From Symmachiella dynata (lineage in GTDB: Bacteria; Planctomycetota; Planctomycetia; Planctomycetales; Planctomycetaceae): a stretch of DNA of 64,000 nucleotides. This document shows positions 38,426 through 47,600 of this stretch, piece by piece. The number at the start of each line of letters is the position of its first letter. Within the stretch, counting starts at the first letter, position 1. The position numbers and the translations under genes are program-made. The notes under the pieces were generated by a model. That model was not told the DNA's origin. It was given only the letters and a program-made list of their open reading frames with translations, and made no database searches. The stretch lies in assembly GCF_007747995.1 (NCBI RefSeq), contig NZ_CP036276.1, positions 3,153,001 to 3,217,000 of the forward strand, written 5' to 3'.

Positions 38426-40120
38426 TTAGTCTTCTTTACTCACACGCAGGACTTCATCCACTGAGGTCCGGCCTTCGAGCACTTTTTTCCATCCGTTGTG
38501 TCGTAGTGATTGCATGCCGGCTTTGATCGCCGCTTTTTTGATAATCGTTGACGACATCCGCTCTGTTGCTAAATTGCGGATTTCCTCATTGGCACGCAGC
38601 AGTTCGTACAAACCAACTCGCCCGGAGTACCCCGCGTTACGGCAAGCGCGACAACCAACAGGTCGAAAGATTTGAGCCCCTTGTTCCCGCATCAGGTCCA
38701 TCGGGAAATCGTCCGGCAATTCGTCTTTGCTCGGTTCGTAAGCTTCGCAGCATTCGCGGCAGAGGGTTCGCACCAAACGTTGGGCCATCACGCCCTCGAC
38801 CGTACTGCTGACCAGAAACGGTTCGACACCCATGTCGACCAGACGCATGAATGCGCCGGCGGCGTCGTTGGTGTGCAAGGTGCTGAAGACCAAGTGGCCA
38901 GTCAGCGAGGCTTGAATCGCGTTTTCGGCGGTTTCTTGGTCCCGAATTTCACCCACGAGCACCACGTCCGGATCGTGCCGCAAGATCGCCCGCAAACTGG
39001 CGGCGAAAGTCAGCCCGACTTTGTGATGCACCTGAATCTGGTTGATCCCATCGAGTTGATATTCGATTGGATCCTCGGTGGTGATGATCTTGTTTTCTTC
39101 GTTCTTAATTTCGTTGAGCGCGCTGTAGAGTGTCGTCGTTTTTCCTGAACCGGTTGGCCCAGTGACGAGAATAATTCCGTGCGGCAGTGTGATCAGCTTT
39201 TGGAATTGGTTGTAGATGTCTTCATCCATGCCGATGCCCTTCAAGGAGAAGTTCATCTTGTCCTTGTCGAGAACACGCATGACGACCCCTTCGCCATGCA
39301 GCATGGGGATCATGGAAACACGAATATCGACTTCGCGGCCCGAAACACGCAGCTTGATCCGCCCATCTTGCGGCACGCGTTTTTCGGCGATGTTCATCTT
39401 GGCCATGATTTTCAACCGGCTGAGGATCGCCGCTTGAAAACGATTGAGTTCCGGCGGGAGCGGTTGACGCTGTAGCACACCGTCGATGCGATACCGCAGC
39501 TTCATGCCCTTGGCTTGGCATTCCAAGTGAATATCACTCGTGCGAGCTTCAACAGCTTCGCTGAGGATTTCGTTAACGAGCCGGACGACCGAGGCTTCTT
39601 GAGCCATCGCCGCGTCTTCCGACTGGTCCCATTCCAATTCGTCAAGAACTTCGATGCCGCCCGCGTCTTCACGCTGCGCCATCAAGCCATCGATCGTTTC
39701 GGCACCGACACCCAGATTCGATTTGATCAGCTTGTTCAACTCGTCAGGAGCCGCCACAACCGGCGTGACGCCGACTCCGGTCGATGCCCCGACTGCATCC
39801 AACGCGTGCAGGTCAAATGGGTCTTTCGTGGCGACGATGATCGAGCCATCCTGGCGGCCGATCGGAAAGATGCTGTAGCGATGAATCAATTTGACATCGA
39901 ACTCGTGGAGCAGCGACAAATCGACGTCGTAATTTGCGAGATCGACGAGTTCCAACCCGAGCGTGGCGCAAACAGCCTGCAATGCCGCATCTTCGCTGGG
40001 TAAACCCAACTCAGCGGCAGCGCGATCCAGTCGTCCGTCGTCGGCTTGCGCTTCTCGAGCGATGCGCAGCTGACGAGCGTCGAGGACCAACGGCTCTTTG
40101 GCGGTGTCTAGGGATGTCAT
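38426..40120 (-). CDS. gspE: type II secretion assembly ATPase GspE
   Basis: 564 aa. N-terminal MshEN/T2SSE-N region (about 45-140: LGLELVDLANYDVDLSLLHEFDVKL), then the ATPase with Walker A GPTGSGKTTTLYS (about 329-341), Asp box EDPIEYQLDGINQIQ, Walker B-region DPDVVLVGEIRD and His box STLHTNDA. A CxxC...CxxC zinc site follows (CRECCEAYEPS ... CRACRNAGY). ATG at 40120 has no clear Shine-Dalgarno sequence. First gene of the E-F-G-H-I-J-K-L-M operon. Confidence 0.95.
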   Translation of the reverse strand: MTSLDTAKEPLVLDARQLRIAREAQADDGRLDRAAAELGLPSEDAALQAVCATLGLELVDLANYDVDLSLLHEFDVKLIHRYSIFPIGRQDGSIIVATKDPFDLHALDAVGASTGVGVTPVVAAPDELNKLIKSNLGVGAETIDGLMAQREDAGGIEVLDELEWDQSEDAAMAQEASVVRLVNEILSEAVEARTSDIHLECQAKGMKLRYRIDGVLQRQPLPPELNRFQAAILSRLKIMAKMNIAEKRVPQDGRIKLRVSGREVDIRVSMIPMLHGEGVVMRVLDKDKMNFSLKGIGMDEDIYNQFQKLITLPHGIILVTGPTGSGKTTTLYSALNEIKNEENKIITTEDPIEYQLDGINQIQVHHKVGLTFAASLRAILRHDPDVVLVGEIRDQETAENAIQASLTGHLVFSTLHTNDAAGAFMRLVDMGVEPFLVSSTVEGVMAQRLVRTLCRECCEAYEPSKDELPDDFPMDLMREQGAQIFRPVGCRACRNAGYSGRVGLYELLRANEEIRNLATERMSSTIIKKAAIKAGMQSLRHNGWKKVLEGRTSVDEVLRVSKED

Positions 40121-40766
40121 TGTATTTGGTGGGTAATATGGAGGTAGGACAAAATCAGCGCGGGGCCGAATTTGTTATCAACCAACGAAAACTGCAATCG
40201 ACATCAATGGGTCTGACATCAACGAACGCAAAATCCGCGGGTAGTCTTGGCGTGTTACAGCCTGCCAAACCAGTGACCGTTGTGGTGGGTCACATGGCTT
40301 CGCTACTTCAAGGTAGGAAAACTGGTGGGTTGGTACGGGTCCGCTCTTACCGTCTAGGCCACGGTGATTGAGGACTCGTCCCAGTTCAGTTTAGGTGGGG
40401 AATAACGTATGCGTCTTAGTTTATGCCAACTTCTCATAACAGTCAATAGCCAGCTTCCCCACTCCAGCGATACACGATAGTGACGAGACTCAGATGACGC
40501 AAGCTGCTTTTCGTTAAGAACTTATGAAATGCAGCTGCTTTTGAAAAAACGATCAAATGTCTGTTTTTCTCAGCGGACACCTCAGGGGGGACCAACGCGC
40601 TGTGCTCTATCATTTAGGCAAATCATCCCATAGAACGGTGGCGAAAGCCTTTTGATATGTCAATTGTTTGATGTATCGATGCCCCTATTCCTGGCTCACC
40701 GTTCCTAACCGTGATAAACTCGCTAGAGGGCCGTTTGTGACAATTGACTGTACGCATTTTCGGATT
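40121..40766. other. noncoding divergent intergenic region
   Basis: About 645 nt between the type II secretion operon (minus) and the EF-hand gene (plus). It must carry promoters for both. A 54-codon plus-strand frame at 40207-40371 has no ribosome binding site and no recognised domain, so it was not called. No tRNA or strong hairpin was noticed. Confidence 0.6.
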
Positions 40767-41495
40767 ATGACGAAAGAATTGATGATGACGATTAGACGTG
40801 CAGTAACGATTGCGTGCAAAGGGGCGTTGGTTGCCGTTTGCCTATTCGGGACCACGATGGCGGACGAGGCGCCTCTGGAGACCACTGACGAACCGAACGA
40901 CCCGTTTAAGACACCGGCCCCAACCGCCGCTCCCACACCGTCGGCGAAATTGTCCCGTTACGCAAAACGGATCATCGACAAATACGACACCAACGGCGAC
41001 GGCATGCTACAGCCAGCCGAATGGAAAATGATGGCGGGTAAGCCTGAGAGTATTGATGCTGATCAAGACGGGGTGATTACGGCCAACGAGTATGCCGCAC
41101 ACGTAGCCGCCTACGGTCATTTCCGCCGCATGCTTTTGCTCTCCCCCAACGCTTCTGAAAACCGTGCCGTCGGAGGCACGACAGGAGACGCCTATGAAGA
41201 GCAGCCCCTTCAAGACGACCGGGAATCGTTGCGACGGAGCAAGAAGTTCTACGTGCCCAGTTCGCGTCTGCCGAAGGGGCTTTCGCAGGAGTTTTTCAAC
41301 CGCGACCGTGACGGCGACGGACAATTAACGCAGTCCGAATTCTCTCCGAAGCTGACAGCGGCGGATGCGGAGCGATTCAAAAAACTGGACGCGAATTTGG
41401 ATGGGGTCATCACAGCACGCGAGTATGCACGCGGCCCGAAAAGCACCCCGTCCCCGTCCGACAATAACCCCGCTGCACCAGGACAGCAGCCGTAA
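40767..41495 (+). CDS. secreted EF-hand (calcium-binding) protein
   Basis: About 242 aa. Signal-peptide-like N-terminus (RRAVTIACKGALVAVCLFGTTMADEA, cleavage near MAD). Four EF-hand loops: DTNGDGMLQPAE, DADQDGVITANE, DRDGDGQLTQSE and DANLDGVITARE, all with the Dx[DN]xDGx...E pattern. Loops 1-2 and 3-4 form two pairs separated by a ~100-residue linker; C-terminus Ser/Pro-rich. ATG at 40767 was chosen; 40782 is also possible and the frame is open to 40668. Sits between the type II secretion operon and the giant N1-module gene, convergent with the latter. Confidence 0.84.
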   Translation: MTKELMMTIRRAVTIACKGALVAVCLFGTTMADEAPLETTDEPNDPFKTPAPTAAPTPSAKLSRYAKRIIDKYDTNGDGMLQPAEWKMMAGKPESIDADQDGVITANEYAAHVAAYGHFRRMLLLSPNASENRAVGGTTGDAYEEQPLQDDRESLRRSKKFYVPSSRLPKGLSQEFFNRDRDGDGQLTQSEFSPKLTAADAERFKKLDANLDGVITAREYARGPKSTPSPSDNNPAAPGQQP

Positions 41496-41573
41496 TCGTT
41501 GCCGGCCGTTTTGCCTCTGCACTGCAACCTGTCGGTTTGGGAATTTCGATCCGTGTTTTTTCTGTGTTCAATC

Positions 41574-41596
41574 TGTGGCTAAACAATAGAGCCACA
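41574..41596. terminator. possible bidirectional terminator hairpin
   Basis: TGTGGCT/AGCCACA with a 9-nt loop between the convergent EF-hand gene (plus) and the giant gene (minus). Stem is 7 bp and there is no long T-run, so termination efficiency is doubtful. Confidence 0.4.
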
Positions 41597-41626
41597 ATGT
41601 GTTGCGACTCTGCAGCGATTGCGTGC

Positions 41627-44600
41627 CTAGCGACCTCGTCTTCTTCGTCGTGAACGCGATCGACTACCTTCGCCGGTGAGCATATCCAGCGAATTCTCTA
41701 AGCTGCGGATGTTGAGGCTTTTAAGTTTGATGACTTTTAACCGCCGGGTGGAGTCGTCATTGGCCGCCGTGTCCATTTGCTGCACGAGTTCTTTGATTTC
41801 CTCGAACAATGACGTCGGAGCCATCACCACCAGCGAGTTGGTCCGTTCGTCGACTTCGACAGTGAGCAACGGGGCATTACTAGCCGCGTTGACGCGTTGA
41901 ATTGCCACAGCGACATCTTGCGACACACCGGCCGGCACCGGGATGGGCGGTGCGCCGCCACCGTTTTTTAATGCCGATTGATAGATGGAACGGATCACAT
42001 CTTCGATCCGCGAAGCTTCGGTGTTTTTCACCAGAATCAAGCGGGGACGATTGGCGGAGAGCATTTCTGGACTGTCTTCAGCATCGAGCACCTGGAGCAG
42101 CTCTTCGATGGTATCCCGGTCATGACGGTTGCCGTGCACGATAATCGCATTCAGACGTTGGTCCGGAACGATGGTCACGTTGCTGCTGAACCGTGAACGC
42201 GATGAACCGCCCCGTCTGCCCCCGGTTTCGAAAAACTGTTGCAGTGTGGTGGCGGTCTGCACGGCGCTGGTGTATCGCAGGGAGAACACGACAAAGTTGT
42301 TGCCGCGTCCCCCGGTCCGTTTCGGCGACATCGCTCGTAACAGGGCTTCGAATTGGTCCAAGGCTTCTGGATCGTCCGAGGCAATCGTAATCCGGCCATC
42401 GCCCGGAGCGACAATCACCGGTAACACTGCAGGGTCTTCATCGGACTCAGCTTCAGGTTTGGTTGTCGATTTTTGCGGCGTTGCGGATTCCGCAGTCTGC
42501 TGTCGTAGCATCGGTCGTTTATTGTTTACGGTCGGCTTGGCGGATTTGTTCTGTGCAGGCCGTTGTGCAGGGACCTCTTCCGCAGGGACTGCAAATTGGG
42601 CCCCGTTTTTCTTGGCAGGTTTTGGCTTGGCCCCGCCGTTGCGCAATGATTTTGGCGATGAACGTCGCAAGCTGGGCATGACGGCCGACGGGGTGACGAC
42701 GCGGATGCTATTTTTGCGCAATTGCGGCCAAACCCGTTCGATTTCCCGAATCGCGGCGGCGGTGTCGCCCTGGAACGGAATCACGCGCATCCGCCCTCCT
42801 TTGCCGCTTTCGGCTTGGACCGCCAAACCGGTTTCTCCCATTTTGGATAACAACTCGCGAATCTCGGCCTGTTGCTCTTTTTTGGCGCGGACAAAAAGTT
42901 GCTGGGTGGCATTGTCCGAATCGACGACCGGGGCGTTGGGGTCGTCAAAATCGAAGCCGCCGAATAAGCGATCGATCGACAACTCCGCTGTGAACGGTTC
43001 AATCACATCGAGTTGATACACTTCCAGCACCCGCTCGTCGGTATCCATTTGTTCGAGTGTTTGTTGAATCATCTTATGTTGTTCGGGACGGGCGATGGCA
43101 GCAATCTGCCGCCCGCGGCGATCCAACGACAATTTGATTTTGGGGATCTGCTGGCTAAAGGCGTTTTCCAGGATTTCCATCGCTGTACGGGAATCGACAT
43201 TTTCCAAACGATACAGTTGTAGCGTCGCCAACGGATCGGCCGAGGCGGCTCTTTCGACTTCTTGAACCATATCGGCGATTCGTTGTTGTGTTTTCTCGGG
43301 AGCCAATGCCAGGATGCTGTTGTTTTCCCTGTCATAGGAAACATCGACGTCTCGATCACGGCGAAACAGCGTTCGCAACGTGGTCTGCAAACTGCGTCCG
43401 TCGGCGGCGTTGAGCGGATAGACCTTCAGTCCCGGAACGCCTAGGGCGGCTCCGTCTCCGTCCATGGCGTCGACGGTGGCTTTGATTTTTGCATGGTCCG
43501 CTTCCGAAGCGCTAACGACAAGACTGTTGTTCTCGGTGTCGACAGCGGCGTCGGCATTCGGTGCCAGTGACCTGAGCACACGCAGCGCGGCTTGGGCATC
43601 GGCATTTTCAAAACGGTAGACTTTGGGAACCATCGGCACGCTCTGTTTCTCAGCGTTTTCGATAAATTCTTTAATCTTCGCTTGTTCCGCCGCCGGTGCG
43701 ACGGCCACGACCGTACCATTTTGTCTGTCGAAAGTGACCTGTACATCGGGACGCAAGCGGTACATCAATTGAATCGCCTGTGCCAAGGTGTTGACTTGTG
43801 CGTTTTGCACAGCGTAGGACTGCAGTTGCTGACCGGAGCCCTCTGCGTCCTCGCGGTCCATTTCCTGAATCGTGGCGGCAATTTTTTCATGGTCCCCCTC
43901 GGTGGCTGTGACCACCAAACTATGGCTACCTTGATCGACCGCCATTTGCGCCTTGGGAGTTAACACACGGAGAACCGACAATGCAGTGTTGGGATCTGCG
44001 ATACTAAAACGATACACCTGCGCTCGCCGCGATTGCCCCCCCTTTTCGACCTCTTCGATAAAGTGTTGAATCTTCTCGTGCTGTTCGGGACGGGCAAAAG
44101 CCAGGATCGTGTCGTTCAGAGAATCGAGTGACAGACGAATATCGGGTTGCAGGGCGAAATTCGTTTGCAGCATGTTGAGGAGATTGTTCGGCTCGGCCGC
44201 TTTGACCGGATACGAACGCAATACGGAGCCTCTTCCACCGGCCGGTTCCTCTTCCATTTTGGCAATCGTCGATTTGATCAACGCATGTTCTTCGGGTGTA
44301 CCTGTCACCACGAGACTGCGACTCGCGTTGTCGACCGCCATTTGGACTTTGGGAATCAACGTCCGCAAAATGCCGCTGGCAGCGGTCGGATCGGCGGAGC
44401 GGAACCGGTAGACCTCAGCCGTACGCACTTTGCCTTTGTCATCGACTTCGGCGATAAAGGCGGCAATTTTTTTATGCTGTGCTTCGGTCGCCAATGCGAC
44501 GATGGTTTCGTTCTTGTAATCCGCCGACAACCGAATATCCGGCTGCAAGGCAAAGTTGGTCTGCAGCATATTGAGCAGGTTGCCAGGTTCCGCCGACTTG

Positions 44601-47600
44601 ATCGTATAGGCCTTCAACACCGCGCCGTTTTCGTCATTTCCATCGGCGTCTATCTTGGCGATCGTTTCTGCGATGGCTGCGTGATCCGCTTCGATGGCAT
44701 TGATGACGATGCTGCGATTGCGGTTGTCGACTGTCATTTGAGCGCGGGGAGCGACCATGCGTAGAATCGCGATGGCGGCATTCGGGTCAGCTGTGCGAAA
44801 ACGATAGACCTCTGAGGTGGCCCCTTCGATATCTTTTTCGATGTCGGCAATCACTTCTTCAATTTTTTTCTGCTGCGCCGCATCGGCAAAGGCAATGATC
44901 GCACCGTTACGCGAATCATAAGACAAGCGGACCTCGGGGTGGCTGGCCAGCAGTTGTCCCACGACGCCGAAGGTTGTGCCTGGGTCGGCTTTTTTGACCT
45001 GGTGAGACTTGAGAAACGCCGCATTTTCGGCATCAGGCTCGACATCGAACTTGGCGATGGCCTCTTTCATTTTTTGATGATCGGCCGCGGTCGCCACGAT
45101 CACCAAGCTCCGTTGCGGGTTATCAACAGTGATCGACGCCCGCGGTACGAGTGTCCGTAAAAAGGCCGCGACCACATTCGGGTCGGCTGTGTGCAGACGA
45201 TACATCTCCGGCGTGGCAGCGACAAAGTTTTTTTCGACATCGGCAATTGTCTCGGCAATCGTTTTATGCTGATCGGGATGCGCGATGGCAATCACTGCAT
45301 TATTTCGCCCGTCGTAATAAAGTTGCATGTCGGCCTGCCCGGACATCAGATTGGCGACAATGCCATATACCGTGCCGGCGTCAGAACGCTCTAGCGGATA
45401 CGACTTTAAGTAGGCCGAGTCTTCGCCCGCGCGTGCGACGTCGATCTTCGCGATTTCCGCTTTGAATTTTTCATGATCTTCTGGCGATGCGGTAATCACC
45501 AACGACCGGTCGCGGACGTTGGGGACCATCGGCGATGAAGGTGAAATCGGCCTTACGATCGCCATCAAAATGTTGGGATCCACGTGCTTCAATTGATAGA
45601 CGTGTGCCGTTGGTTTACCCATCTTGGGTAGTTTTTCCTTGGCCTCTTCGATGGTCGATTTGAGTTCTTCCAGATGCTTCGGTTTGGCGCGAACGATCAA
45701 CCGTTGGCCGTCATTGGAGGTGATGAACTGTGTTTCGCTGCGGAGGACTGGATTGATGAGCTGGATGATCGCGGCTGAATCGGTGCCTTGCAGTTCGAAG
45801 ACCGCCAATTCGCGGGCATCGTTGCTATCCGCGTCTTTTTCAATCTGCTTGATGATTTCAGCAACCTCGGTGTGCTCTTCCGGCTTGGCCCAGACGACGA
45901 CACGCGGCGGATTGCCGCCAATCATGACCCGCGCCTGTGGAACGGCCATTCGCAGCACTTGTCGCGCTGAAGTCGCAATGGCAGACTCGACAGGATAGAT
46001 GACCATCTTGCCGCCGTTTCGCTGTTTCATATTGGCCGCAATTTCATCCATTGCCGATTGGATTTCCTGATGCCGGTCAGGTGTTGTCCAAACCAGAATG
46101 GAGTTCGAAGCGGAGTCGTCATCGATTCGGGCATCGGGGAACAGTTGCCGCAGCCCGCGCATGAGATTTGCCGAATCACTTTCGCCGGCTGGATAGACAA
46201 CCAGTTTCGGCTTGCGTTTCGGATCCAGCCCCGCCAAAACTTGCTTCAAAATCGCGTCGACCTTTTGGTGGTCGGCTTTACGGCCCCAGGCGATGATCGC
46301 TTTGGAGGTCGTGTCGTTGGTGAAAGTGACATCCGGCAGTTGTTGCTGCAACAAATTGATCACCGCGGCGGCATCGGAATCGGGGACCGGATAGACTTTG
46401 TAGGATTCCTGGACGTCCGCAGCGGCGCCGGAGTCGATTTTGTCGACCACATCCTGAATTTTTTCGTGCTCACTTGGGGGAGCCCAGATGAGCAATTTTT
46501 TGGTCTTCGCATCCAACACAATTTTGATGTTGGGAAAGATGCTTTGCATCACGGTCAGCGTGTTGGGCGCATCCGCGTTTTTGATCTGATAGGGCACCAG
46601 CACAAATTTGTCACCCGCGGGGGTCTCCCGTCGCAGCTTGGAGATGATGTCGGCCAGCTTCTCGTGCTGGCTTTTCTTGGCCCACACCGCCAATTCACCC
46701 GGTTCAGCATCGGTGATGATCCGCATGCCGGGCATTTCGCTTTGCACCGTATCCAAAATCGATTGAAAACGAGTCCGCTGTGCGGCGGTCACCGGATAGA
46801 TTTCTAACGAGAACTTTTCTGCAGGGGCAGCGGAGTCGATGACACGTTTGACAGATTCGTTGATCACATCGTGATCGGCGGCCGTGGCGACGACCATCAA
46901 CCGTTTGCCTTCGAGGTCATACGAGACTTGCGATTGCGGCGCCAGTTGCTGCAAGACCGCCAACAGGCTGGCGGGTGGGGCTTGTTCGAGCGGAATAAAC
47001 CGCAGCGTGCGTTCATTGGGGCCGGGCGTTTCGGGTTGAAGTTGTTCCAACGTCGCGCGGATGCCTTGTTGGTCTTCGGGGATGGCCACGGCAATCAGGC
47101 TCCGCGTTTGCGGGTCAACCGTCAGACGCGCCGCCGGGAAAAGTCCCTGCAACAATGTCTGCGTCGCAGAGGGATCGGCTTTGGTGAGTCGATAGACTTC
47201 GATTTGCGGCGACATTTCCGCCGTGCCGCCACCGACCTTGGTTAAGGCCGATTTCAACATCTGATGTTCTTTGGGAGTCCCCCAGGCGATCAGCCGTGTG
47301 GTCTTGGGGTCCACCGATAACCGCATGGCCGGCAACAGTGTCTGCAATGTGGGCATGAGACTTGTCGCGTCCGCGCCTTGGATGGCGTATGCCTCAAAGC
47401 GGGGTTGATCGGCTTCGGGAACTTCGGCGAGGACCTTATCCAACGTGGCTTTGAGGTCGGCGTGCCGCTGGGGTCCCGCCCAGACAAGCAGGCGATTTCC
47501 TTCGGCATCGGGGATAACACGCAGTTCCGGGTACAGGGTCTGCAGGACGCTTGTGGTCTGCGGTTGTTGAGCGGCCTTGACTGGATAGCTGGTCAGCGTG

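Noticed and set aside
40207-40371. 54-codon plus-strand frame between gspE and the EF-hand gene
   Set aside because: No ribosome binding site or domain; composition not distinctive.
42129-43016. 295-codon plus-strand frame over the giant gene
   Set aside because: Antisense to the N1-module protein; no recognisable domain.
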